NCBI RefSeq assembly: GCF_004348545.1
Contig: NZ_SMKL01000041.1
Coordinates: 1-54,119 of the forward strand
Source: Jiangella ureilytica
Lineage (GTDB): Bacteria; Actinomycetota; Actinomycetes; Jiangellales; Jiangellaceae
Direction: 5' to 3'
Length of the DNA stretch: 54,119 bases
A program made the position numbers and the translations under genes. The notes under the pieces are model-generated. The model saw only the letters and a program-made list of their open reading frames with translations. It made no database searches and had not been told where the DNA came from. The first letter of the stretch is position 1. Every line of letters begins with the position of its first letter. Shown here piece by piece: positions 25,608-34,592 of the stretch.

Positions 25608-25755
25608 GACCGCAGAGCTCCAGGGCGCGTGCGCGCTCTGCCGGCGGATGCGACCGCAGACCTCCAGGGCGTGTGGCGCTGTGCCGGCCGAAGCGACCGC
25701 AGACCTCCAGCGCGCGTGCGCCCTCTGCCGGCCGAAGCGACCGCAGAGCTCCAGC
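25608..25755. repeat. 44-bp tandem repeat, about 3.4 copies
   Basis: Units start at 25608, 25652, 25695 and 25739 (44, 43, 44 and a partial 17 bp). Each begins GACCGCAGA(G/C)CTCCAG and most end CTGCCGGC..AAGC or a variant. An inverted copy of the head (GGAGCTCTGC, 25588-25597) precedes the array. No protein is supported here. Without unique spacers it is not a CRISPR array. Confidence 0.8.
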
Positions 25756-25894
25756 GGTGCAACCGACGTCGCCAAATGGCGACGCGAACTCCCTCCCGAC
25801 TCCGCGTCGTGGGCGGGCTACCGCTGCTCCGGCCGGGGCAACTCGCCCACGGCATCGGCAAACGGCGCACGCGGCGACCGGCGACCGGCGAGCC

Positions 25895-25970
25895 TCGCCC
25901 CGTCGCCCCGTCGCCCCGTCGCCCCGTCGCCGCGTCGCCCCGGCGCCGCGTCGCCGCGTCGCCACCCGGG
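25895..25970. repeat. GTCGCCCC octamer microsatellite
   Basis: About eight imperfect tandem GTCGCC(CC/GC) units end just before the manB promoter. Such arrays are prone to slippage, but here it is non-coding. Confidence 0.7.
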
Positions 25971-25975
25971 CAGGG

Positions 25976-25981
25976 TAGGGT
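25976..25981 (+). promoter_or_regulatory. Leaderless -10 box of manB
   Basis: TAGGGT lies 6 nt upstream of GTG 25988, as in several other genes in this window. Confidence 0.45.
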
Positions 25982-25987
25982 CGGCCC

Positions 25988-27373
25988 GTGCGTGCCCTCG
26001 CTCCGATCCTCAAGGCCTACGACATCCGTGGCGTGGTGCCTGACGAGCTCGACGACGACAGCGCCCGGGCCATCGGCTGGGCGGCCGCGCACGTGCTCGC
26101 CGGCGGCACCGGAGCCATGGTCGTCGGGCACGACATGCGGCCCACGTCACCCACGCTGTCGGCGGCGTTCGCCGACGGCGTCACCTCCGCCGGCGTCGAC
26201 GTCGTCATGGCCGGGCTCACCAGCACCGACCAGCTCTACTACGCCAGCGGCGCGCTGGGCCTGCCCGGCGCCATGTTCACCGCCAGCCACAACCCCGCCC
26301 GGTACAACGGCATCAAGCTCTGCCGGGCCGGGGCCGCGCCGGTGGGCTACGACACCGGCCTCGCCGAGATCAAGGCCCTCATCGACGACGGTGTCGACTC
26401 GCCGGTGGCGGCGCGCGGCCGGGTCTCGCACCGCGACACGCTGGGCGACTACGCGGCCCACCTGCACTCCCTCGTCCCGCTCGACGGAGGGCGGGCGCTC
26501 ACCGTGGTCGTCGACGCCGGCAACGGCATGGCCGGGCACACCGTCCCGGCCGTCCTCGACGTCCCCGGGCTGACGGTCGTGCCGCTGTACTTCGAGCTCG
26601 ACGGCAGCTTCCCGAACCACGAGGCCAACCCGATCGATCCGGCCAACCTCGTCGACCTGCAGAAGGCCGTCCGCGAGCACGGCGCCGACCTCGGGCTGGC
26701 CTTCGACGGCGACGCCGACCGCTGCTTCGTCGTCGACGAGCGGGGCGAGCCGGTGTCGCCGTCGGCGCTGACCGCGCTGATCGCCGTCCGCGAGCTGCAG
26801 CGCTCGCCGGGCCAGCCGGTCGTGCACAACCTCATCACCTCGAAGGCCGTGCCCGAGATCATCGCCGAGCACGGCGGCACCCCGGTGCGCACCCGCGTCG
26901 GGCACTCGCTGATCAAGCGGACCATGGCCGAGACCGGCGCCGTCTTCGGCGGCGAGCACTCCGGCCACTTCTACTTCCGAGACTTCTGGCGGGCCGACTC
27001 CGGCATGCTCGCGGCGCTGCACACGCTCGCCGCGCTGGGCTCCGACGACGGCGGCCGCCCGCTCTCGCAGCTGCTCGCCCCGTACGAGCGCTACGTCGCG
27101 TCGGGCGAGATCAACAGCACGGTCGACGACGCCGAGGCGGTCACCGCCCGGGTCGAGAAGGCCTTCGGCACGGCGCCCGACGTCACCACCGACCGTCTCG
27201 ACGGCCTCACCGTCGAGTTCACCGGCACGCCCATGTGGTGGTTCAACCTGCGCCCGTCCAACACCGAGCCGCTGCTGCGGCTCAACGTCGAGGGCGCCGA
27301 CCGCGCCGTCATGGAGCGGGTGCGCGACGACGTCCTGCGGGTGGTCCGCGGGTCGGGGGAGGGGGCCGCGTGA
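25988..27373 (+). CDS. manB: Phosphomannomutase / phosphoglucomutase (ManB)
   Basis: The 461-aa alpha-D-phosphohexomutase has the phosphoserine loop TASHNPARYNGIK (about 97-109) and the metal loop DGDADRCF. It also has the sugar-specificity loop GGEHSGHFYFRD and the phosphate-binding RPSNTEP near the C-terminus. It interconverts mannose-6-phosphate and mannose-1-phosphate in the cytoplasm, the precursor of GDP-mannose for mannosylated lipids, glycoproteins and glycans. A leaderless GTG start fits the upstream TAGGGT. It overlaps the Trm112-like gene by 4 bases and is followed by an SIS protein and manA, a mannose-phosphate operon also seen in mycobacteria and Streptomyces. Confidence 0.95.
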   Translation: MRALAPILKAYDIRGVVPDELDDDSARAIGWAAAHVLAGGTGAMVVGHDMRPTSPTLSAAFADGVTSAGVDVVMAGLTSTDQLYYASGALGLPGAMFTASHNPARYNGIKLCRAGAAPVGYDTGLAEIKALIDDGVDSPVAARGRVSHRDTLGDYAAHLHSLVPLDGGRALTVVVDAGNGMAGHTVPAVLDVPGLTVVPLYFELDGSFPNHEANPIDPANLVDLQKAVREHGADLGLAFDGDADRCFVVDERGEPVSPSALTALIAVRELQRSPGQPVVHNLITSKAVPEIIAEHGGTPVRTRVGHSLIKRTMAETGAVFGGEHSGHFYFRDFWRADSGMLAALHTLAALGSDDGGRPLSQLLAPYERYVASGEINSTVDDAEAVTARVEKAFGTAPDVTTDRLDGLTVEFTGTPMWWFNLRPSNTEPLLRLNVEGADRAVMERVRDDVLRVVRGSGEGAA

Positions 27374-27540
27374 GGCTCGATCCGACGCTGCTGCAGGTCA
27401 TCGCCTGCCCGGTCTGTCACAGCCCGCTGGAGCCCGACGACGCCGCCGGCGAGCTGCTGTGCACCGGCTGCCCGCTGGCCTACCCGGTGCGCGACGACAT
27501 CCCCGTACTGCTGGCCGACCAGGCCCGCACCCGCAGCTAG
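27370..27540 (+). CDS. Trm112-like zinc-ribbon protein (UPF0434 type)
   Basis: The 56-aa protein begins LDPTLLQVIACPVCHSPLE and continues LLCTGCPLAYPVRDDIPVLL. Two CxxC pairs make a zinc ribbon, with the typical YPVRDGIPVLL-like end of Trm112/UPF0434 proteins. In other systems Trm112 activates methyltransferases; no bacterial partner can be named from this locus. The GTG start lies within the manB stop, and the gene is 19 nt from the next start, so it is an operon member. The frame extends upstream into manB, but only this segment matches the family. Confidence 0.9.
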   Translation: MRLDPTLLQVIACPVCHSPLEPDDAAGELLCTGCPLAYPVRDDIPVLLADQARTRS

Positions 27541-27559
27541 TTCCTTGGAGTAGCCCCCA

Positions 27560-28579
27560 GTGTTCTTCGACGGCTCGCTCGACGACCCCCACGCGTTGAG
27601 CGTCATCGACCCGGTCCTGCGCGAGATCGCCGGCTGGGGTGCTCAGGTCCGCCTCGCCGAGGCCGCCTCCGCCGACGTCATGGCGTCGCTGCGCACCGGC
27701 GACGACCGGCCGCGTGCCGTCGTCGCCGGCGGTCCCGACGGCCGGCTGTTCCGGGCCGTGCTCGAGCCGGTCTGCCCAGTGCCGTTCGTCGCCTGGCCGC
27801 ACCGCGGGCTGCCCGCCTGGGCCGGCCCGCTCGACCTCGTCGTCGTGGTCTGCCGCGACGGCCACGGCGACGACGAGATCTCCGCCGTCGCCGAGGCCCG
27901 CCGCCGCGGCTGCGCGCTGCTGGTCGCCGCGCCCGAGGGCTCGCCCATGCACCAGGCGGCGGCCGGTCGCGGCACGACTTTCCTGCCCGCCGGCAGCGCC
28001 GACCCGACGGCGCTCGCCGTTCCCGTCCTGCGGGCGCTGCACATCATGGGGCTGGGCCCGCAGGTCGAGGCCGAGCCCGTCGCCGACGCCCTCGACGACG
28101 TCGCCGAGCGGTGCGGGCCGAGCGTGCCGGCCGACGCCAACCCGGCCAAGGAGCTGGCACTCGCCATCGCCGATGACGTTCCCGTGGTCTGGGGCGGCTC
28201 GGTGCTGGCCGCCCGCGCCGCCCGCAGGGTCGCCGAGGCGCTCCGCTCGGCCAGCGGCCGGCCGGCGGTGTCCGGCGAGGCCGACCAGCTCGCCCCGATC
28301 CTCGAGGGCGCCCCCGAGCCGGACCTGTTCGCCGACCCGTTCGAGGACGGCGGCTCGGCCTCGTCGCGCCCCGCCCTCGTCATCCTCGACGACGGCGCCG
28401 ACACCCCCGCCGCGGTGGCCGGCCGGGCCCGCCTCGACGCGGCGGCCGAGAGCGGCTCCGTGCGGGTCCAGGAGGTCCGCGCCGTCGAGGGTCCCGACAT
28501 CGGCCGGTTCGCGGCGCTGCTGGCCACCGGCCGCTACGCGGCGGCCTACCTCGCGCTCGGTCTCGGCCGCCCGGCCTGA
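27560..28579 (+). CDS. SIS-domain phosphosugar isomerase-like protein (Rv3256c/TobH type)
   Basis: The 339-aa protein is encoded between manB and manA. It starts VFFDGSLDDPHALSVIDPVLRE and contains PVVWGGSVLAARAARRVAEAL plus a C-terminal helical part, matching actinobacterial proteins annotated as TobH or phosphoglucose/phosphomannose isomerase-like. The sugar-binding serine/threonine loops of classical SIS isomerases are weak here, so catalysis is uncertain. It starts at GTG 27560, 19 nt after the Trm112-like stop. A role in mannose-phosphate handling is inferred from the conserved neighbourhood. Confidence 0.8.
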   Translation: MFFDGSLDDPHALSVIDPVLREIAGWGAQVRLAEAASADVMASLRTGDDRPRAVVAGGPDGRLFRAVLEPVCPVPFVAWPHRGLPAWAGPLDLVVVVCRDGHGDDEISAVAEARRRGCALLVAAPEGSPMHQAAAGRGTTFLPAGSADPTALAVPVLRALHIMGLGPQVEAEPVADALDDVAERCGPSVPADANPAKELALAIADDVPVVWGGSVLAARAARRVAEALRSASGRPAVSGEADQLAPILEGAPEPDLFADPFEDGGSASSRPALVILDDGADTPAAVAGRARLDAAAESGSVRVQEVRAVEGPDIGRFAALLATGRYAAAYLALGLGRPA

Positions 28580-28593
28580 CCTCGCCCGGTTCC

Positions 28594-28660
28594 GGGATGA
28601 TCACGTTCACGAGGAAGTCCCGTGTCGTACTACGCCCGCAGCCCTAGTGAGGCACGGGAA
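28594..28660 (+). repeat. Intergenic hairpin element, copy 1
   Basis: The element begins 15 nt after the SIS-protein stop with ATGATCACGTTCA and continues to CCCGTGTCGTACTACGCC. It folds through CCCGTG (28619-28624) with CACGGG (28653-28658) and ACTA (28629-28632) with TAGT (28645-28648). A related copy lies at 50929-50997 after lpqB. Confidence 0.6.
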
Positions 28661-28739
28661 ACCCTCATGGTGGCCCCGGCCGCCCGGCCAGACCCCCGCC
28701 CGGGCGACGACGGCCGCCCGGTCTCACATGTTCGCCGGT

Positions 28740-28745
28740 TAGGCT
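28740..28745 (+). promoter_or_regulatory. Leaderless -10 box of manA
   Basis: TAGGCT lies 8 nt upstream of GTG 28754. It indicates that manA has its own promoter after the preceding hairpin. Confidence 0.5.
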
Positions 28746-28753
28746 GTCGCCTC

Positions 28754-29917
28754 GTGGCCGTGCTTCTGGACAACCCCGTGCGTTCCTACGCGTGGGGCTC
28801 GCCCACCGTCATCCCCGAACTGCTGGGCCGGGCGCCGTCGGGGCAGCCCGAGGCGGAGCTGTGGGTCGGCGCGCATCCCGGGTCGCCGTCGACGGTGTCC
28901 GGTGACGGCCGGCCGCTGTCGGCGCTCATCGAGGCCGACCCGGTCGCGACGCTCGGTGCCGCCGTCGTCGACCGGTTCGGGCCCAGGCTGCCGTTCCTGC
29001 TGAAGATCCTCGCGGTGCAGCGGCCGCTGTCGATCCAGGTCCACCCGACCATCGAGCAGGCCGTCGAGGGCTACGACGCCGAGGACGCCGCCGGTCTCGC
29101 GCTCGACGACCCCCGCCGCTCGTACCACGACCGCAACCACAAGCCCGAGATGGCGGTCGCGCTGACCCCGTTCGAGGCGCTGGTCGGGTTCGACGACCCC
29201 GTCGCCGTCGCCGCCTCCCTGGAGCAGAGCGAGCACCCGGACCTCGTCGGCGCCGCCGCCGTGCTGCGCGACGACGACGGGCTTGAGCGGCTCGTGCGGC
29301 GCTGGCTGACGCTCGACGCCGACGCGGCCGCCGAGATCGTCACGGTGCTGACCGGCGAGGCGTCGACCCGGCGCCACGACCCCCGGTTCGCGCTGGTACA
29401 CCGGCTCGCCGAGGCCTATCCGCACGACCGCGGGCTGCTGCTCGCGCTGCTGCTGCGCCACCACGTGCTCGAGCCAGGCGAGGCGGTGTTCGTACCGGCC
29501 GGCGTCCCCCACGCCTACCTGTCCGGTGTCGCCGTCGAGCCACAGGCCAGTTCCGACAACACCCTGCGCGCCGGGCTGACGCCCAAGCACGTCGACGCCG
29601 CCGAGGTGCTGCGGATCCTGCGCTACGAACCGCGCGGCGAGGTGCTGGTCGCGCCCGTGGTGACCGACCCCGGGATCGAGCTGTACCCCGTCCCGGGGGT
29701 CGACGAGCTGCGGCTGGCGCGGGTGCTGCTGAGTCGCTCCGGGGTCATGGTGCCCGGCCCCTGCCTCGTCCTCGTCGTCGAGGGTTCGGCCTCGCTCGAC
29801 GGTGTGAGCCTGGCGCGCGGGCACGCGGCGTTCGTCCCCGCGTCCGAGACCGGCGCGACCCTGACCGGCGACGGCGTGGCGTTCACCCTGACCACGGCGC
29901 TCGACCAGGCACGATAG
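28754..29917 (+). CDS. manA: Mannose-6-phosphate isomerase, class I (ManA)
   Basis: The 387-aa type I phosphomannose isomerase has the N-terminal motif DNPVRSYAWGS and the zinc-ligand segments SIQVHP and HKPEM. The cupin motif is EAVFVPAGVPHAYLSG, followed by VEPQASSDNTLRAGLTPKHVD. It converts fructose-6-phosphate to mannose-6-phosphate, feeding ManB. GTG 28754 is chosen because conservation starts there and a -10 box sits 8 nt upstream. The longer ATG (28622) would begin inside an intergenic hairpin. Confidence 0.95.
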   Translation: MAVLLDNPVRSYAWGSPTVIPELLGRAPSGQPEAELWVGAHPGSPSTVSGDGRPLSALIEADPVATLGAAVVDRFGPRLPFLLKILAVQRPLSIQVHPTIEQAVEGYDAEDAAGLALDDPRRSYHDRNHKPEMAVALTPFEALVGFDDPVAVAASLEQSEHPDLVGAAAVLRDDDGLERLVRRWLTLDADAAAEIVTVLTGEASTRRHDPRFALVHRLAEAYPHDRGLLLALLLRHHVLEPGEAVFVPAGVPHAYLSGVAVEPQASSDNTLRAGLTPKHVDAAEVLRILRYEPRGEVLVAPVVTDPGIELYPVPGVDELRLARVLLSRSGVMVPGPCLVLVVEGSASLDGVSLARGHAAFVPASETGATLTGDGVAFTLTTALDQAR

Positions 29918-29959
29918 TCACCGACCCTGCACGCTCTGAGCGAAGGAAACCCCTGAACC

Positions 29960-30910
29960 ATGGCCACTGAAGGTGGGACCAAGGCGGTCGTCGCGGCCCT
30001 GCTGGCGAACACCGGCATCGCGATCACCAAGTTCATCGCGTTCGCCTTGACCGGGGCGTCGTCCATGCTGGCCGAGGCGGTGCACTCCGTCGCCGACGCC
30101 GGGAACCAGGTGCTGCTGCTGGTCGGCGGCCGGCGTGCCCGACGCAAGGCCACACCCGAGCACCCGTTCGGCTACGGCCGGGTGCGCTACGTGTTCGCGT
30201 TCATCGTGGCGATCGTGCTGTTCAGCATCGGTGGCCTGTTCGCGCTGTACGAGGCGTACCACAAGTACGAGGAGGTGCACGCCGGCCACCCCAACGAGCT
30301 GCTCGAGAGCCAGTGGTGGTGGGTCCCCGTCGCCGTCCTCGTCGCCGCGATCGTCATGGAGACGTTCTCGCTGCGCACCGCTGTGGTCGAGTCCGACCGC
30401 GTCCGCGGCGGCAAGTCGTGGATCCAGTTCGTCCGCCGGGCCAAGTCGCCGGAGCTGCCGGTCATCCTGCTCGAGGACATCGGCGCCCTGCTCGGCCTCG
30501 TGTTCGCCCTCATCGGCGTCGGCATGGCCCTGATCACCGACAACGCCTACTGGGACGTCGCGGGCACCGCCGCCATCGGCCTGCTGCTCGTGGTCATCGC
30601 CGTCATCCTGGCCATCGAGATGTCCAGCCTGCTCATCGGCGAGGGCGCGGCCGAGGACAACGTGAAGAAGATCCTCGCCGCCGCCACCGCCGGCGACGAC
30701 ATCGGCCGGGTCATCCACCTGCGCACCCTGTACACCGGCCCGGAGGAGCTGCTGGTCGCCGCCAAGCTCGCGGTGCGCACCGACCAGACCGGCGCGCAGA
30801 TCGCGGCCGCCATCGACGCCGCCGAGCAGCGCATCCGCACCGCCCTCCCCGAGGCGACGCACATCTTCCTCGAACCGGACATCGACCGCGCCCCGTCGCC
30901 CACCCCGTAG
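29960..30910 (+). CDS. Cation diffusion facilitator transporter (SLC30A9/ZnT9-like)
   Basis: The 316-aa CDF family protein has membrane helices near residues 8-28, 38-55, 78-100, 115-135, 172-192 and 198-218, and a short cytoplasmic C-terminal domain. Conserved segments are HSVADAGNQVLLLVGGRRA in TM2 and HPFGYGRVRYV. In TM5 the usual HxxxD reads LLEDIGALLGL, with Glu at the His position. This variant is typical of the ZnT9-like branch. Substrate is likely a divalent metal such as Zn or Mn, not decidable here. An AGGAAA ribosome site supports ATG 29960. Confidence 0.92.
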   Translation: MATEGGTKAVVAALLANTGIAITKFIAFALTGASSMLAEAVHSVADAGNQVLLLVGGRRARRKATPEHPFGYGRVRYVFAFIVAIVLFSIGGLFALYEAYHKYEEVHAGHPNELLESQWWWVPVAVLVAAIVMETFSLRTAVVESDRVRGGKSWIQFVRRAKSPELPVILLEDIGALLGLVFALIGVGMALITDNAYWDVAGTAAIGLLLVVIAVILAIEMSSLLIGEGAAEDNVKKILAAATAGDDIGRVIHLRTLYTGPEELLVAAKLAVRTDQTGAQIAAAIDAAEQRIRTALPEATHIFLEPDIDRAPSPTP

Positions 30911-30925
30911 CTCCGCCCGGTCCCG

Positions 30926-30975
30926 TGATCATCGGCGATCGGCCACACCCTGGCGGGGCCGATCGCCGATGATCA
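30926..30975. terminator. 19-bp perfect hairpin after the CDF gene
   Basis: The arms 30926-30944 and 30957-30975 are perfectly complementary over 19 bp with a 12-nt loop. The outer end carries TGATCAT. It starts 16 nt after the CDF stop and precedes the ahcY promoter, so it likely insulates the two. Confidence 0.75.
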
Positions 30976-30985
30976 TGAGTATCCG

Positions 30986-31012
30986 CTGACGGGCAGCCCA
31001 GCGGGGTAGACT
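30986..31012 (+). promoter_or_regulatory. Candidate ahcY promoter
   Basis: CTGACG (30986-30991) and TAGACT (31007-31012) are separated by 15 nt, slightly short. The implied leader is about 130 nt. Confidence 0.35.
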
Positions 31013-31054
31013 CGGGCCCGACACCATGCCGGCGCAGGTGATGCCGCGGACCCA

Positions 31055-31120
31055 GATGGGTCGCGCCGGGTCGGACACCGCAGGCCGCCTCGTCGCGTCC
31101 GCCACGCGGTCCGACCCATC
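31055..31120 (+). promoter_or_regulatory. ahcY leader with two mutually exclusive helices
   Basis: The strand 31109-31120 can pair either with 31068-31076 (GGGTCGGAC with GTCCGACCC, 9 bp) or with 31055-31063 (GATGGGTCG with CGACCCATC, 9 bp). Both use the same 3' strand, so only one can form. The region ends about 28 nt before the ahcY start. No known SAH or SAM riboswitch consensus was recognised. Confidence 0.4.
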
Positions 31121-31148
31121 CGCCGTCCTCTGGGAGAGGAACCGTTCC

Positions 31149-32585
<1,437 letters not shown>

Positions 32586-32586
32586 G

Positions 32587-33513
32587 TCAGGCGCGGCGGG
32601 CGAGGCGCACGTTCCGGGCGTAGGTCCGGAAGCCGAGCGCCTCGTACGCCGCCCGCGCGGCCGGGGCGCCGTCGTCGCCGCGGGCGCAGACCCGGGCGTC
32701 GCGCGCGCCCAGGTGACGGGCGGCTCGGAGCGCGGCCGCCGCGGCCGCGACGGCGAGTCCGCGGCGACGGTGTCCGGGCGCGGTCCCGACCGGCTCCAGC
32801 ACCGCGACGCCGCTCTCGTCGTCCAGCCACGCCAGCGCCGACGCCGCCGGGGTGCCGTCGGGCGCGACGACCAGCCAGTCGAGGCCCGGCCGGTACAGCG
32901 GGGTCCGCATGAGCGCGCGGTAGCCGGCTGTGGACAACCGCGCCCCGAAGGCGGCCCTGTGGACGGCGGCCCGAGCGGGCGCGTCGGCCGGGCCGGAGAC
33001 CGGCCGCAGCGTGTACCCGCGTGGCAGCGGCGGCGGGCCCGGGAGGTCGGTCGGGTTCGTCAGCGACCGGCGGAGGTGGGCGAAGAACGGGCCGCCGTCC
33101 TGGGGCTCGTAGCCGTGGCGGGCCAGCGCGGCGAGCAGCGCCGTCTCGGCGTCGAGGACGGTGACCCACCGACTCCCGGCCCAGTCCAGCAGCTCCGGGA
33201 GCAGGTCCGGGTGCGCCGGGTCGAGCTGCAGGTCCAGCCCGCCGGAACGGGTCCACGCCCACGCCACCACTCGGCCGTCGTGCGTCCAGTGAGCCGTGCG
33301 CCGCGACGGGTTCGGGCCGCCGTGCTCGCACCAGAACCAGGCCAGCTCGCCCGGATGCCAACGGCTCGACCAGCTCCACAGCCGGGCGGCCAGCGACTGC
33401 ATCGCGGCCGGCTGCTCGGGACCGGCCCCGCCGGTGCGCCGGTAGGTGGCCGGGGCCGAACTGGTTGCGCTGGTTGCGCCGGTGGTGCCGGGTGCGGCGG
33501 CCGTGTCGGTCAT
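32587..33513 (-). CDS. GNAT family N-acetyltransferase
   Basis: The 308-aa protein has an N-terminal roughly 150-residue half without a clear acetyltransferase core and a C-terminal GNAT domain. The GNAT part starts at YTLRPVSGPADAPARAAVHR and contains the acetyl-CoA loop VGTAPGHRRRGLAVAAAAAAL and AAYEALGFRTYARNV. It resembles actinobacterial tandem-GNAT proteins with a degenerate first copy. Substrate is unknown. The ATG start overlaps the RDD-gene stop by 4 bases (ATGA), so the two are co-translated. It converges on ahcY with a 1-bp gap. Confidence 0.88.
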   Translation of the reverse strand: MTDTAAAPGTTGATSATSSAPATYRRTGGAGPEQPAAMQSLAARLWSWSSRWHPGELAWFWCEHGGPNPSRRTAHWTHDGRVVAWAWTRSGGLDLQLDPAHPDLLPELLDWAGSRWVTVLDAETALLAALARHGYEPQDGGPFFAHLRRSLTNPTDLPGPPPLPRGYTLRPVSGPADAPARAAVHRAAFGARLSTAGYRALMRTPLYRPGLDWLVVAPDGTPAASALAWLDDESGVAVLEPVGTAPGHRRRGLAVAAAAAALRAARHLGARDARVCARGDDGAPAARAAYEALGFRTYARNVRLARRA

Positions 33514-34592
33514 GCCGGCGGTGCGAATCCGCCGTCGGTGCGCGACGGCGGCCGCTCGGCTTCCGGCGACGGCTCCGGTTCCGGCGACGGCGACTCGGAC
33601 TCCGGCGACGGCGTGAACCGGGGCCCCCGCGGCGGCTGCGGTCCGGGGAACGGCTGCGACTCGGCCGGGTAGGACGACGGCCCGGGGTAGGGCGGCTGCC
33701 CCGCGTAGGGCCCGGGCTGCCCCGCGTACGGGCCCGGCTGCCCCGCGTAGGGCCCGGGCTGCTGCCCCGCGTACGGCCCGGGCTGCCCGGCGTACGACCA
33801 CGGTGGTCCCGGGTACGGTCCCTGCTGCTGGCCGTAGGGCGGCTGCGGGCCGCCGTAGCGGAGGGTGTCGCGGCGCCGTCGCTCGGCCAGGACGGCGGCG
33901 AGGTAGGCCCACGGAGGGGTGCCGGGCGGAGGCGGCGGGCTGACGACGGCGGCGACCTCGGTGGCGAGGTCGACGGCGAGCCGGGTGCGCACCTCGGGCG
34001 CCAGTTGCGGCGCACGGGCCAGCAGCGACCGGACGGCCATGGCGAGCTGGTCGGGCAGCCGCGACAGCTCCAGCGACGCCGCCCAGGGCGCCAGTCGCGG
34101 GTCGAGGACCGGCGGCGGAGCCGTGATCGACGGGATGCGCTCGCGGATGACGACGGTGCCGGCCAGGATGTCGCCGATGCGCTTGTCGCGGGAGTTCAGC
34201 AACGAGCAGACCATGGCGCCGACGCCGAGCGTCAGGACGAAGTCGGCGAACACACCGGCCAGCGCGCGGACCAGGGCGTGACGGAACCGGATCGGGCCGC
34301 CGTCGTCGCGGACCACGCGCAGCCCGGCCGCGGCCTTGCCGACGGACTTGCCACGGGTCAGGGTCTCGACCGTCGTCGGGATGACGACCAGCAGGAACAC
34401 CGTCCCGGCGATGATCAGGGCGGCCGCGAGCGCCTCGTCGACACCGGGCGCGACCTGGCTGAACAGGAGCAGCAGCGCGAACCCGACGACGGCCAGGATG
34501 GCGGCGTCGAGGAGCAGGCCCAGAGCGCGCGACGGCAGCTTGGCCAGCCGCAGCTCGAGGGGGACGGCCTCGCCGGTCACCAGGTCGCTCAC
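33510..34592 (-). CDS. RDD-family membrane protein with PGPYAGQ-repeat tail
   Basis: The 360-aa protein has an RDD domain at about residues 10-145. It starts ELRLAKLPSRALGLLLDAAIL, has helices near 20-42 and 52-75, then TRGKSVGKAAAGLRVVRDDG and a third helix. The C-terminal half is cytoplasmic and ends in a Pro/Gly/Tyr/Gln-rich tail with tandem PGPYAGQ heptapeptides encoded around 33690-33800. RDD proteins are poorly understood; some act in transport. GTG 34592 is preferred, with AGGGAGAGGA upstream. Such RDD genes usually sit beside SpoIIM-like and DUF58/MoxR genes. Here a 5-kb subtilase-regulator pair separates them. Confidence 0.88.
   Translation of the reverse strand: MSDLVTGEAVPLELRLAKLPSRALGLLLDAAILAVVGFALLLLFSQVAPGVDEALAAALIIAGTVFLLVVIPTTVETLTRGKSVGKAAAGLRVVRDDGGPIRFRHALVRALAGVFADFVLTLGVGAMVCSLLNSRDKRIGDILAGTVVIRERIPSITAPPPVLDPRLAPWAASLELSRLPDQLAMAVRSLLARAPQLAPEVRTRLAVDLATEVAAVVSPPPPPGTPPWAYLAAVLAERRRRDTLRYGGPQPPYGQQQGPYPGPPWSYAGQPGPYAGQQPGPYAGQPGPYAGQPGPYAGQPPYPGPSSYPAESQPFPGPQPPRGPRFTPSPESESPSPEPEPSPEAERPPSRTDGGFAPPA
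33690..33800. repeat. 21-bp in-frame tandem repeat (PGPYAGQ heptads)
   Basis: Five near-identical 21-bp units in the RDD gene encode PGPYAGQ. One unit carries an extra Gln codon, showing slippage or unequal exchange within the array. Confidence 0.8.

Larger units (their letters stand above)
25306..25987. other. Gene-free 680-bp structured intergenic region
   Basis: Between the giant gene and manB there is no credible coding sequence on either strand. The stretch holds three hairpins (25325-25355, 25397-25434, 25451-25479), a 44-bp tandem array (25608-25755), an octamer microsatellite and the manB -10 box. It marks the right edge of the accessory block. Confidence 0.65.

Noticed and set aside
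25608-25755. Possible CRISPR-like repeat
   Set aside because: The 44-bp units are directly adjacent with no spacers, and no cas genes are present.
31013-31148. Known SAH or SAM riboswitch before ahcY
   Set aside because: None of the consensus cores I know could be matched. Only competing helices are seen, so it is reported as an unclassified leader.
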